The notes: a model not told the origin generated them from the letters alone. A stretch of 25,838 nucleotides of DNA from an uncultured Clostridia bacterium (GCA_934130325.1 CAKOYA010000017.1:1-25838); one strand, 5' to 3'. Numbered from the stretch's first letter, positions 1 to 7,879 are shown. Program-made: numbers and translations.

Positions 1-336
1 TTATCTGGAATATTTTTATCTCCTATATCTTTATCAAATATTCCCTTATCTGGAATATTTTTATCTCCTATGTCTTTATCAAATATTCCCTTATCTGGAA
101 TATTTTTATCTCCTATGTCTTTGTCTGATATTCCCTTGTCTGGAATATTTTTATCCTCTATATCTTTATCTGTTATTCCTTTATCTGGAATATTTTTATC
201 TCCTATATCTTTATCTGTTATTCCTTTATCCGGGATATTTTTATCTCCTATATCCTTATCAAATATTCCTTTGTCTGGGATATTTTTGTCTCCTATATCT
301 TTATCTGGAATATTTTTGTCTTCTATATCCTTATCA
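1..336 (-). repeat. 45-bp tandem coding repeat (3 x 15 bp)
   Basis: Six full 45-bp units fill 1-270, followed by two 30-bp units (271-300, 301-330) and a partial end. Each 45-bp unit is itself three 15-bp units encoding DKxIx. Differences between units are mostly synonymous or affect the last residue of a pentapeptide. The array continues past the left edge of the window. Confidence 0.9.
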
Positions 337-542
337 ATTTTTACATTTAATCTAGATAAGGCATCACTGTATTTTGCTTCTAAATCTTCCTTAGTTGTAT
401 CTTGAATTTTTTTAGCATTACCATCATCTACTTTTTGTACTCCCTCTATTTTAGCAACCTGGTTTGAAGTCAATCCAAAAAATGCTAATACACCTGAAAA
501 TATCCTTTTAAATTTTTCCGAAAAATTATTTTTATTATTCAT
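1..542 (-). CDS. DKxIx pentapeptide-repeat protein (partial, C-terminus off window)
   Basis: Open reading frame read on the minus strand from ATG at 542-540 and still open at base 1, so at least 180 codons. A strong Shine-Dalgarno site (GGAGG) lies about 7 bases before the ATG. The first ~70 residues are a basic N-terminus, a short hydrophobic stretch (about residues 15-26) that could be a weak signal or anchor, then a charged linker. From about residue 70 the protein is only tandem pentapeptides of the form Asp-Lys-x-Ile-x, ordered in 15-residue super-units (DKNIP, DKGI[F/T/S], DKDI[G/E]). The period resembles pentapeptide-repeat proteins, but Lys sits where that fold needs a small residue, so I do not assign that family. 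It begins 13 bp after the FemX-like gene and is probably cotranscribed with it. Function unknown; a surface or wall-associated repeat protein is an inference. Confidence 0.75.
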   Translation of the reverse strand, partial: MNNKNNFSEKFKRIFSGVLAFFGLTSNQVAKIEGVQKVDDGNAKKIQDTTKEDLEAKYSDALSRLNVKIDKDIEDKNIPDKDIGDKNIPDKGIFDKDIGDKNIPDKGITDKDIGDKNIPDKGITDKDIEDKNIPDKGISDKDIGDKNIPDKGIFDKDIGDKNIPDKGIFDKDIGDKNIPD

Positions 543-555
543 TTTTTCCTCCATA

Positions 556-1515
556 TCATATATCTAAAACATAACTTTTAACATTATCATTTAGGTAACC
601 ACCAAAATTACTCTTAAATTTTAAAAGTCCATTATAAAACTTATCTTGACCATTGATAAGCTTTATTCCAACTCCACCCATATCATATATACTACAATTT
701 CTTCTAATAGCATAACAAATCATTTCATATTGTAATAAATATGTGGATTGCAAGTTTCTATTATAATTTGAGGAAGCACCATACATATAATATGCTTTAT
801 CTCCAAATATAATTTCTATAGCAGCACTTAAAAGCTTATCGTCCTTATATGCCCAAAAAATATTTGCATTTCCTTTGAACAATTCTAATACATTATCATA
901 ACACTGTTTAGATTTTATTTCAAAATTATCACGAACTGAAGTTATTTTTAGAAGTTTATAAAATTTTGACTTACTATTATCGGAGTTATCTATTACTACT
1001 TTAACTTCATTCCTAATAGCATAGTTTATATTATATCTAGTCTTTTCCTTTAAATTTCTTAAATATTCCTCTTTAGAAATATTCAAAATAGGGATATTCC
1101 AAGTATAATCCCAAAACCTAGTATAAATACTCTCCTTAAAATTATTAAGCAAAAAAATTTTATAAACGGAATCATCTTTTGCAATAGACACATAGTCCAT
1201 CCTAATACACTCACAAAAATTTTTTTTAGCAATTTTGATAACTTCACTTATGAATTTACTAAATATATCATAATTGCATTTTTTTATAACTGGTCCTTTT
1301 GGAAAATATAACATCTTTTTATTTTTTTCCTTATCAATTGAAAAAGTATACATTCCTGAAATATATACTTCATGCTCATCCTTTAACATTAATGCACCAT
1401 AATTACTTATATTATTTGCCTTAACCCATTCAAATGATTGAAATATATTCCCATTTTGCTTTATAAAATTATCATATATATTTTTATTTTCATTATTTAT
1501 ATATTCAATTTTCAT
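556..1515 (-). CDS. FemAB/FemX-family aminoacyltransferase (peptidoglycan bridge type)
   Basis: 319 aa, ATG preceded by GGAAGG at 6 bases. The sequence has the look of the FemABX family, which moves amino acids from charged tRNA onto lipid-linked muropeptides in the cytoplasm: an N-terminal segment with FxSFEW-like text near residue 27, a central 'lxktRyNInyA' block near residues 156-166, a YMYGASS block near 242-248, YDMGGVGI near 278-285, and the C-terminal KxNFGGYL ending near 303-309. Family members are commonly 320-420 aa, so this is a compact member without the long coiled-coil insert of FemA. The stop is 13 bp before the DK-repeat gene, so the two look like an operon. Substrate and amino acid cannot be read from sequence; action on another acceptor is possible. 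Confidence 0.82.
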   Translation of the reverse strand: MKIEYINNENKNIYDNFIKQNGNIFQSFEWVKANNISNYGALMLKDEHEVYISGMYTFSIDKEKNKKMLYFPKGPVIKKCNYDIFSKFISEVIKIAKKNFCECIRMDYVSIAKDDSVYKIFLLNNFKESIYTRFWDYTWNIPILNISKEEYLRNLKEKTRYNINYAIRNEVKVVIDNSDNSKSKFYKLLKITSVRDNFEIKSKQCYDNVLELFKGNANIFWAYKDDKLLSAAIEIIFGDKAYYMYGASSNYNRNLQSTYLLQYEMICYAIRRNCSIYDMGGVGIKLINGQDKFYNGLLKFKSNFGGYLNDNVKSYVLDI

Positions 1516-1542
1516 ATAAACCTTCCATTTTTTAATAAAACT

Positions 1543-1571
1543 ATGTTATCATAAAATATAACTTTTTACAA
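1543..1571 (-). promoter_or_regulatory. Likely promoter of the femX-like/DK-repeat operon
   Basis: Minus strand: TTGTAA (1566-1571), 17-bp spacer, TAACAT (1543-1548) with an upstream TG (extended -10). It lies 28 bases before the ATG at 1515. The -10 is only a 4/6 match, so this is tentative. Confidence 0.4.
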
Positions 1572-1831
1572 CACATTTAATATTATAATTTTTATTTTTT
1601 ATATATCACGTTACCATCCAGACTAGGTAAAAGTCAAAGATTAAAATAATCGTGTCAAAATATTGGTATAAGTCACTTTAAAGCAAATATTGCTAATTTA
1701 TAAAAACCACAAAATTGAATTTATTATGTATATTATAGTGCTAATAGATATTAATTTTGCGTTTTCAATTGACTATAGTCTGAATAGTAACTATATCACC
1801 GTTTTAATACTTATTTTTTTACAATAGTTAC

Positions 1832-1860
1832 TTGAATTTATTTTTTTTATAGTATATACT
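1832..1860 (+). promoter_or_regulatory. Candidate promoter of the O-antigen-ligase-like gene
   Basis: TTGAAT (1832-1837), 17-bp spacer, TATACT (1855-1860). The transcript would start only ~14 bases before the ATG, right at the GGAGG (1868-1872), which is unusually short, so the upstream alternative near 1769 remains possible. Confidence 0.4.
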
Positions 1861-1880
1861 TAATTTTGGAGGTTGAATAA

Positions 1881-3281
1881 ATGAACATAAATTCTGTGAT
1901 AAATAAATCGGTAGATTTAAAAAATGTTGAAAAAATAATATATAGAACTTTTTTTATAATCATTTTTTCATTGCCTTTAATTCCAGAAATTACACACTTT
2001 GGAATTTATAGCTTAAAATATATGCTATTTAACTTTTTTACAATTGCAACTTTATTAGTATTTTTATTTATTTCTTTTCTTAAAATTTACGATAGAAATA
2101 ACCAAAAAAGCATACTAGATTCTTTAAAAAAATCAGATATTAAATTAAATTTATTAGATATATTTATTTTTACATATTTTATTTTAGTTATTTTTTCTAG
2201 TGTGCTTACAAAATTTGGTTTTATTAATACTTTTTTAGGAAATAATGGTAGAGGTGAAGGTGTATTAACTATATTCTGCTATATAGCTACCTTTTATCTT
2301 TTTAAAAATGGAGTTAAATATATTGGAAATATGTGGAAATTTGCAATATTTAATGTAATAATAGTCTCATTATATTCAATAATACAAGCTAACTTCCCCC
2401 AAGGTTTTGGTGAACCTTTCTCACCTGTACACTTAACAAATGTTGCAACAGGTACTATGAAAAATCAAAATTTCTTATCAAGTTATGTATGCATTTTTTT
2501 ACCAACTTTTATGTACATATTTATAGTTTCAAAAAAGAAACTGATACTAATACCCACAGCAATGTTATTTTCTACTTTAATTTTTTCTAAAACATTAGGT
2601 GGATACTTAACTGTTATTTGCATGTTTTTTATAATTGTATTAAGCACTTTAATATTTTACAAACCAAGAAAGATAACGCTAATTAAAATATTAATTTTAA
2701 CAGCTACTTGTATATCAGTTTTTTTGCTAATAAGTTTGATAAAAAGCACCAGCTATGCAGAAGAATTAATGGATTCTAAACAAGAAATAGAAAAGCTTGC
2801 AAATAAAGATGATAGTTTTGGTACATTAAGATTGGCTATATGGAAAAAAAGCATTATGATTATATCAAATAATCCATTATTTGGAGTTGGTCCAGACAGT
2901 ATGGCTAATGAATTAGCAAGTAATTCATATTTAACTGATGGCAAAAATGATATACTAAATAAGTATATACTTGACAAATCCCATTGTGAATTTTTGCATA
3001 TTGCTGTTACCACTGGATTACCTTCACTTATAGCATATTTATCATTTATATTATATATATGCTTTAAATTATTTTTACTTGTATTTAACAAACATATATC
3101 ATGCATAAAAAATAAATTAAGTATATCAAACGATACTATTTTTATTACAGCTATTTTTATTGGTATAATATCATATTTAATGCAATCTACTATAAATATA
3201 AGTGTTATACAAGTAGCACCTGTATTCTGGGCTTTTTTGGGAATTGGAACCAGTTTTATTGATAAAAAAAATACACTCTAA
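1881..3281 (+). CDS. O-antigen ligase/polymerase (Wzy-C type) family membrane protein
   Basis: 466 aa, GGAGG 8 bases before ATG. It has 10 or more hydrophobic segments spread over the whole length, with the first near residues 24-65 and the last near 412-460. A large loop (about 290-365) carries the block 'FGTLRLAIWKKSIMIISNNP' followed by LFGVGPDSM, the recognisable signature of the O-antigen ligase/Wzy/RfaL superfamily, and an upstream TGTMKNQNFLSSY block. The family works at the outer face of the membrane, joining or polymerising lipid-linked glycans. In a Gram-positive the product would be a wall polysaccharide or glycoprotein glycan, not LPS. It stands alone, convergent with fic. The family assignment is good; the actual glycan is unknown. 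Confidence 0.8.
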   Translation: MNINSVINKSVDLKNVEKIIYRTFFIIIFSLPLIPEITHFGIYSLKYMLFNFFTIATLLVFLFISFLKIYDRNNQKSILDSLKKSDIKLNLLDIFIFTYFILVIFSSVLTKFGFINTFLGNNGRGEGVLTIFCYIATFYLFKNGVKYIGNMWKFAIFNVIIVSLYSIIQANFPQGFGEPFSPVHLTNVATGTMKNQNFLSSYVCIFLPTFMYIFIVSKKKLILIPTAMLFSTLIFSKTLGGYLTVICMFFIIVLSTLIFYKPRKITLIKILILTATCISVFLLISLIKSTSYAEELMDSKQEIEKLANKDDSFGTLRLAIWKKSIMIISNNPLFGVGPDSMANELASNSYLTDGKNDILNKYILDKSHCEFLHIAVTTGLPSLIAYLSFILYICFKLFLLVFNKHISCIKNKLSISNDTIFITAIFIGIISYLMQSTINISVIQVAPVFWAFLGIGTSFIDKKNTL

Positions 3282-3301
3282 AATAATCTTAGGGTGTATT
3301 T
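3269..3301. terminator. Bidirectional terminator overlapping both convergent stop codons
   Basis: 13-bp stem (AAATACACTCTAA / TTAGGGTGTATTT, one G-U) with a 7-base loop at 3282-3288. A run of seven A on the left gives a U-tract for the minus-strand operon. The plus side is followed by a weaker T-rich run. The left arm contains the TAA of the ligase gene (3279-3281), and the right arm reaches into the stop of fic (3300-3302). Confidence 0.85.
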
Positions 3302-3881
3302 AATTCTTTTTTACACTTCTTCTTAAAAGTTCAATTTGTTCCTTATCATCTACCACAGCTTTTATACTAGCATCTAATATATCGTTATAATCAATTAAAT
3401 ACCAATTTATCTCATAACCTAAACTTTCAAAAAGTTCTCGTATAAATTCTCGTGTAGCCCTTCCATTTCCCTCACGAAAAGGATGAAGTACATTTAAATC
3501 GGTCATAATACATGAAACTTCTTTAAGTAATTCTTCAAATGAAAGTTTTTTAAATTTGTCTAAATCGATTTTTTTCATAACATCTTTAATATTTTGTTCT
3601 ATAAATTGATACTGTGAAAACAAAAAATTTTCCTTTGTTATATTTTCTAGCCTATACTCACCTGCAAAATCATATATATCGCAAAATAGATAATAATGAA
3701 TAAATTTTAAATGTTTTTCATCAAATGTTTTATTAAAATTTAGTTTTCTAATAGTAGTAAGCTTAAAAGCCACCATTTTAGTTTCATATTCTTTTAGTTT
3801 TTCTTCATTTCTAATATTTAATTTATTTTTTAAAACATCACTATTTTTATATGTATATCTTGAATTAATTGCATTATACAT
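3300..3881 (-). CDS. fic: Fic-domain AMP-transferase (toxin of a Fic/antitoxin pair)
   Basis: 193 aa. It carries a complete Fic active-site motif, HPFREGNGR, at residues 133-141, matching the canonical HPFx(D/E)GN(G/K)R. The His would deprotonate the target hydroxyl and the Glu binds the metal. The 'DIYDFAGEYR' block at 68-77 is typical of the region just before the flap in VbhT/BepA-like Fic domains. Fic enzymes usually transfer AMP from ATP to a Ser, Thr or Tyr of a target protein. The ATG at 3881 overlaps the end of the antitoxin gene by 8 bp, and its ribosome site (GGTGAT) lies inside that gene, so translation is probably coupled. No inhibitory (S/T)xxxE(G/N) motif is evident in the Fic protein itself, fitting class I (inhibitor in a separate protein). 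Last gene of the gltX operon. Target unknown. Confidence 0.92.
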   Translation of the reverse strand: MYNAINSRYTYKNSDVLKNKLNIRNEEKLKEYETKMVAFKLTTIRKLNFNKTFDEKHLKFIHYYLFCDIYDFAGEYRLENITKENFLFSQYQFIEQNIKDVMKKIDLDKFKKLSFEELLKEVSCIMTDLNVLHPFREGNGRATREFIRELFESLGYEINWYLIDYNDILDASIKAVVDDKEQIELLRRSVKKN

Positions 3882-4053
3882 TTATATCACCAAAATTTAA
3901 AAATTCATTCTTTATCTTTTCTATGCCCTCTTTTTCTGTAATTTCATTCTTTAAAAAACTCGACATTAAACTTACATCAGCCTCTGTTATATTACAGCCT
4001 TCTACTTCCATGCTTTTTTGTATATTTTGTATAATTTTTTCGTTTTCTTCCAT
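3874..4053 (-). CDS. Small Fic antitoxin, VbhA-like (59 aa)
   Basis: Short ORF from ATG 4053-4051 to TAA 3876-3874, preceded by AAGGTG 7 bases upstream. Residues 14-19 read S-M-E-V-E-G, an exact match to the class I Fic inhibitory motif (S/T)xxxE(G/N). In VbhA-type antitoxins the Glu of this helix contacts the second Arg of the Fic motif and blocks productive ATP binding. The rest is a small acidic/amphipathic helical protein, and 59 aa is close to the ~60 aa usual for VbhA. It overlaps fic by 8 bp in the antitoxin-first order typical of toxin-antitoxin pairs. The motif, size and position agree; homology beyond the motif was not tested. Confidence 0.85.
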   Translation of the reverse strand: MEENEKIIQNIQKSMEVEGCNITEADVSLMSSFLKNEITEKEGIEKIKNEFLNFGDINV

Positions 4054-4064
4054 AAAATCACCTT

Positions 4065-5255
4065 TTAAATTATAACAAGAGGTATTGTTGTTTCCTCATG
4101 AGTAAGTCCTGAATGATTACCTTTTGTGTTCATATGGTCATCAAGCGATATTCTATCACATACCATGAATTTGTTATTTACAATAACTGCTACATACTCT
4201 CCTAATGAGTCGTATGCGATTTTGGAAAAGTTATTGCTGCCAAATAAATTATATTTATCTATTTCTTCTTTTTTTAACAGTATTACATCTTTTCCAAACT
4301 CTTCAATAAATTTTTCTTCAAATTCTTCTCTAAATTTTTCTCTTACAAAGAAACTTACCATTCTTGTATCTATACTTGGCATTGCATAAAAATAATTTGT
4401 AAAGTTTATATTTTGATTTAGATATAACATACTTGTCATGTCAACTTGTCCATGGTCAGCTGTTAATATGACGGTTACATCTCCAACCTCATTTAATAGA
4501 TGTTTAATTCCATTTTCTGTTGCTTCTATAATTTCATTTGCTTCCTTACTATTTATTCCATACATATGAGAAGCTGTATCAAGACCAGCAATATAGAAAT
4601 AATTAAACGTTTCCTTTTCTTCTTCTGCTAATCTTTTAGCCATAGTTTCAAAGCCCTCTTTTATAGAATAACAGCCATGTCTTGAAACGTTACTTCCTGC
4701 AAGCATTTTAGAATAATCTGAATTTATTAAATCTCGTGACATATATATATTTACTTTTTTATTATATTTATCAAATACAGGTTTAAAATTAAAAATTTTA
4801 TCTAGGCTTATTCCCTTCTCTTTTAAAGTAAGGCCTGTTCTTCTTTGTTCTAAAAGTAATGGATAATAGCTCAAATCCAGTTCTTTGTTATAGTCCCACC
4901 AACCAAATATTCCATGTTCATTAGGATAAGAAGCAGAAATTACACTTGTAATAACTGCTGCAGTTGATGTAGGATTTACAGTCTTCATTTTTAATTTTAA
5001 ATTTTGCTTTAATATAGATGTATCATTTAAAGATTTTAATTTATAATATCCAAAGCCATCTAATAATATAAACAAAGTATGTTTCTTCTCGGGTATCATT
5101 TCTTTTAATTTGCTTATATCTCCATTTTCTTTTAATAAAACCCCGTTTTTTAAAGCTAAAGCTTTTGAAAGTTCTACTATATCATATTGTAAATTATCTC
5201 TATAGCTTAAGTAGTCTTTTAGTTTTTCTATGTTTTCATTTAAATTTTTTATCAA
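4065..5255 (-). CDS. Alkaline-phosphatase-superfamily phosphodiesterase/pyrophosphatase
   Basis: 396 aa from a TTG start. AGGAGG (5263-5268) sits 7 bases before TTG 5255, while the in-frame ATG at 5285 has no ribosome site and lies upstream of it. The metal and nucleophile ligands of the superfamily appear in order: Asp66 in LLDGFG, Thr98 in NPTSTAA (nucleophile by analogy with NPP enzymes), Asp226 and His230 in GLDTASH, Asp267-His268 in TADHGQ, His381 in GNHSG and His386 in THEE. YPNEHGIFGWW follows the nucleophile as in type I phosphodiesterase/nucleotide pyrophosphatases. There is no signal peptide, so it is probably cytoplasmic. It lies 11 bp before the Fic antitoxin. A role reversing nucleotidyl modification or hydrolysing a nucleotide is conceivable but is inference only. 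Substrate unknown. Confidence 0.85.
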   Translation of the reverse strand: MIKNLNENIEKLKDYLSYRDNLQYDIVELSKALALKNGVLLKENGDISKLKEMIPEKKHTLFILLDGFGYYKLKSLNDTSILKQNLKLKMKTVNPTSTAAVITSVISASYPNEHGIFGWWDYNKELDLSYYPLLLEQRRTGLTLKEKGISLDKIFNFKPVFDKYNKKVNIYMSRDLINSDYSKMLAGSNVSRHGCYSIKEGFETMAKRLAEEEKETFNYFYIAGLDTASHMYGINSKEANEIIEATENGIKHLLNEVGDVTVILTADHGQVDMTSMLYLNQNINFTNYFYAMPSIDTRMVSFFVREKFREEFEEKFIEEFGKDVILLKKEEIDKYNLFGSNNFSKIAYDSLGEYVAVIVNNKFMVCDRISLDDHMNTKGNHSGLTHEETTIPLVII

Positions 5256-5304
5256 CCTTTTTCCTCCTAATACAATATAATTCATTTTTTAATTTTTAAA
5301 TATA

Positions 5305-5709
5305 TTAGTCTAATTCATTTTGTACTTGAGTTATTGTAGAACTATATTCTGATAGTTTTTCATCAAGTATTAATTGACATTTTTTAAATACTTTAACTAA
5401 ATTTTCCACATTTCCTGTTGTTTGCGCTTCATATAACGCATCTCTATATTCTTTGTTATCCCCATGGTTCTTTCAAAGTATTAATTACCTTATCAAATAA
5501 TTCTAATAAATTTTTTTGTTTCTATTACATCATAAAACAAATGCTCACCTATTAACTTGTTGTTGTTCTAAAAGATCTATTAAATTTTCTTTGCTAAAAG
5601 TACTTCCTTCTAGTTTATTAGAATGATATAAATATTCTACTTTTAAAGCATCATACACAGAATTTTTAATTTTTGATAACTTTTGCATTGCATCAATAGA
5701 TATTTTCAT
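5305..5709 (-). pseudogene. Decayed Fic-family gene (N- and C-terminal remnants, core missing)
   Basis: From ATG 5709 the frame runs 55 codons and ends at TGA. It contains 'EYLYHSNKLEGSTFSKEN', the N-terminal signature of long Fic proteins (YHSNxIEGxTLT...). After a frame change comes 'EHLFYDVIETK', and after another 'LLELFDKVINTLKEP', both in the expected order for this family. A third frame then gives 'NKEYRDALYEAQTTGN' and a terminal helix ending at TAA 5307-5305, resembling Fic C-termini. The whole catalytic core, including HPFxxGN, is absent, so sequencing error alone cannot explain it. It sits 24 bp after gltX and 49 bp before the phosphodiesterase. The N-terminal assignment is good; the C-terminal part is less certain. 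Confidence 0.65.
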
Positions 5710-5733
5710 ATTTTTTATCCTTACTTAAATTTT

Positions 5734-7425
5734 TTAAATGCTTTCTTTGGCTGACTTAAATCTACTTAAAGTTTCATTTTTTCCTAGAAGTTGCATTATT
5801 GCATAAATATCAGGTGAATTCTCTTTGTTTGTTATTGCAATACGTATAATTTTTGCAAAATCTGCAGTACTTCCAATATACTTATCAGGATCTGCTTTAT
5901 ACATTTTCATATCAGTACAAAATCCAATTTTTTCTGCTTGCTCTTTCATATTAGCAAACCATTCGTCTTTTGTATGATTTTCATTGTAACTTTCAATATA
6001 ATTTTCTAAAGATTTTTTTACAATATCTTTTGTTATTTTTTCATTAAATTCGTATATATATCCACTTTCTTTTATATTCTCTTCAAACAGTTCATTAAAG
6101 AAATAATAAAAATTTTCTTTTATATCTTCCCATTTTATTATATCTTTACGAATCTTTTTAACATTTTCTCTTTCTACTGCAAAAACTTTTCTAGAATATT
6201 CTAAGTCTTTAGATACAACTTCATACAAAGCTTCATCATACTTTTTAGACCAAGTAAGTACTCTATCTAGTACTTCTTTGCTACTCATACGAGATATTAA
6301 TTCCTTGCTTATATCATTTAATTTCATCATATCAAGAAGAGAACCTGCAGAACTCATTTTATTTAATTTAAATTTAAACTCATCTAAAGAAGCTTCCTTG
6401 TTTTTATTTCTCCACATTTCAAAATCTGAATTAAGTATTGTATATAGGTATTCTATAACAGCTTCTACTGGATATCCTGCTTTTATAAAATACTGTACAT
6501 CTGCCTCTTTATCTTTTCTTTTACTTAATTTTCTTTTGCTTTCTCCTTCTTTTACAAGGATAAGTGGTGCATGAACATATACAGGAGGTTCAAATCCCAT
6601 AGCATTTGCAAGATCTAGGTGAATTGGAACTGATGATATCCACTCTTCTCCTCTTACTACATGTGTTGTTCGCATAAAATGATCATCACATACATGTGCA
6701 AAATGATAAGTTGGTAATCCATCTCCTTTTATAATTACAACATCTTGATCATTTTCTGCTATTTCAATTTTTCCTCTTACACCATCTATAAATGAAGTTT
6801 TTCTTAAATGTGAGCCTTGAGATCTAAATCTTAAAATAAATTTTTCTCCAGCTTTAACTCTTTCAATAGATTCATCAATTGAAATGTTTCTACATTTTGC
6901 ATATATTCCATAATATCCAGGAACCACTTTGTTTTTTTCTTGTGCATCATGATTTGCTTTTAGCATTTCTGGTGTACAAAAACATGGATAAGCAAGCCCT
7001 TTTTCTACTAAATGCTTAGCACATATTCTATATATATCTTTTCTTTTACTTTGTGTATATGGTCCATAATATCCTTTTTCTTCATTTTCAGAGATAACTC
7101 CTTCATCTGGTGTAAGTCCAAATTCTTTAAGTCCCTCTGTTAAAAGTTTAACGCAACCTTCTACTTCTCTTTTTTGGTCTGTATCTTCTATTCTTACATA
7201 AAAGTTACCTTCACTTTGCTTTGCCATAATTTTATTTACAAGTGCCATAAACAAAGCACCTGTATGTAAAAATCCTGTTGGAGATGGTGCATATCTTGTA
7301 ACGCACGCATCTTTTTTTATTCTTCTTACTGGGTATTTAACCTCTAAATCTTCTACTGTATCATGCACATCTGGGAATATATAATGTGCAAGTTCAAAAC
7401 ATTTTCTTTCCATTTCTTTATCCAT
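5734..7425 (-). CDS. gltX: Glutamyl-tRNA synthetase (class I, Clostridia long type)
   Basis: 563 aa, longer than the ~470-490 aa of most bacterial GluRS because of a ~40-residue N-terminal extension and a longer C-terminal anticodon-binding region. The class I signatures are present: the HIGH-type motif SPTGFLHTG at residues 48-56 and the KMSKS-type motif KLSKRK at 299-304, with RIEDTDQKR at 78-86 as in all GluRS. A Cys pair (CFC, 148-150) and Cys178 lie in the zinc-finger-like insert. It charges tRNA-Glu in the cytoplasm and, if no GlnRS exists in this genome, may also charge tRNA-Gln for amidation; this cannot be settled here. It is the first gene of the operon running down to fic, with its own promoter and no T-box leader. 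Confidence 0.96.
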   Translation of the reverse strand: MDKEMERKCFELAHYIFPDVHDTVEDLEVKYPVRRIKKDACVTRYAPSPTGFLHTGALFMALVNKIMAKQSEGNFYVRIEDTDQKREVEGCVKLLTEGLKEFGLTPDEGVISENEEKGYYGPYTQSKRKDIYRICAKHLVEKGLAYPCFCTPEMLKANHDAQEKNKVVPGYYGIYAKCRNISIDESIERVKAGEKFILRFRSQGSHLRKTSFIDGVRGKIEIAENDQDVVIIKGDGLPTYHFAHVCDDHFMRTTHVVRGEEWISSVPIHLDLANAMGFEPPVYVHAPLILVKEGESKRKLSKRKDKEADVQYFIKAGYPVEAVIEYLYTILNSDFEMWRNKNKEASLDEFKFKLNKMSSAGSLLDMMKLNDISKELISRMSSKEVLDRVLTWSKKYDEALYEVVSKDLEYSRKVFAVERENVKKIRKDIIKWEDIKENFYYFFNELFEENIKESGYIYEFNEKITKDIVKKSLENYIESYNENHTKDEWFANMKEQAEKIGFCTDMKMYKADPDKYIGSTADFAKIIRIAITNKENSPDIYAIMQLLGKNETLSRFKSAKESI

Positions 7426-7451
7426 TTTTTACTCTCCTTTGATCTTATATT

Positions 7452-7480
7452 ATTATATAATATTTTAGCTACATAATCAA
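7452..7480 (-). promoter_or_regulatory. Promoter of the gltX-fic operon
   Basis: Minus strand: TTGATT (7475-7480), 17-bp spacer, TATAAT (7452-7457), about 27 bases before the gltX ATG. The leader is too short for a T-box. Confidence 0.75.
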
Positions 7481-7499
7481 CTAATTACCAAATTTTAAG

Positions 7500-7528
7500 A
7501 AAAAAAGACTGGTGAATTTCACCAGTCT
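7500..7528 (-). terminator. Terminator of the orphan 102-aa gene
   Basis: Perfect 10-bp stem AGACTGGTGA / TCACCAGTCT (7506-7515, 7519-7528) with a 3-base loop, followed on the minus strand by six U. It insulates gltX from upstream transcription. Confidence 0.9.
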
Positions 7529-7536
7529 CATACTTT

Positions 7537-7845
7537 TTAATTATATGTATTATATATGCCATAGGTCAAACAGCATAATGGATCATTTGGTCTGTCCAAA
7601 AATATACCATACTTACCTGCCATGTACAAAATATACATAACATCACTTAAAAAAATTCTAAGATTATTTTCCTTTATAAACTCCTTATTAAGAAGTTTAA
7701 CTCTCTCAGCTCCATCAAACGATCTCTTATACAATAACTTAATTTCTCCAACAGCCTCTTTTAGAATCTCAAATTCCTCAAAACTGTGCTTCTCAACTTC
7801 CATCAAAAGTCTTTCTAGGCCTCCGCCTACAGTTGTTTTATGCAT
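7537..7845 (-). CDS. Conserved-looking hypothetical protein, 102 aa
   Basis: The start was chosen at ATG 7845 (protein begins MHKTTVGGG) because the AGGAGG at about 7855-7860 is 9 bases away. The in-frame ATG at 7851 is only 3 bases from it, and the ATG at 7863 would contain the ribosome site. The protein is soluble and mostly helical in appearance, rich in Glu/Lys/Leu, with a C-terminal block containing 'DRPNDPLCCLTYGIYN' that has two adjacent cysteines. I do not recognise a family. It is a monocistronic unit with its own consensus promoter (7880-7908) and perfect terminator (7500-7528), which argues strongly that it is real and expressed. Confidence 0.75.
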   Translation of the reverse strand: MHKTTVGGGLERLLMEVEKHSFEEFEILKEAVGEIKLLYKRSFDGAERVKLLNKEFIKENNLRIFLSDVMYILYMAGKYGIFLDRPNDPLCCLTYGIYNTYN

Positions 7846-7879
7846 TAGCATATTCCTCCTCAAATTTATTTCGAATTAT

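Larger units (their letters stand above)
1516..1880. other. Divergent intergenic region between femX-like and ligase genes
   Basis: 365 bases with no supportable ORF. It holds the two outward promoters listed separately. A second possible plus-strand promoter, TTGACT-17-TATATC, lies near 1769-1797. Around 1608-1660 there are short pairings (TTACC with GGTAA, and CACG with CGTG further out) that could form a small structure, with no match to a known RNA class that I recognise. Confidence 0.4.

Noticed and set aside
1..336. Possible CRISPR-like array (45-bp periodic repeats)
   Set aside because: The repeats are contiguous with no unique spacers and keep an open reading frame of DKxIx units on the minus strand; it is coding tandem repeat.
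70..405. Plus-strand ORF rich in Ser/Leu/Ile over the repeat array
   Set aside because: It is the antisense shadow of the DK-repeat gene; the minus frame has a ribosome site and continues into a non-repeat N-terminus.
7426..7500. T-box riboswitch before gltX
   Set aside because: Only about 20 bases separate the inferred transcription start from the ATG, and a terminator of the upstream gene lies just beyond the promoter; no T-box core is present.
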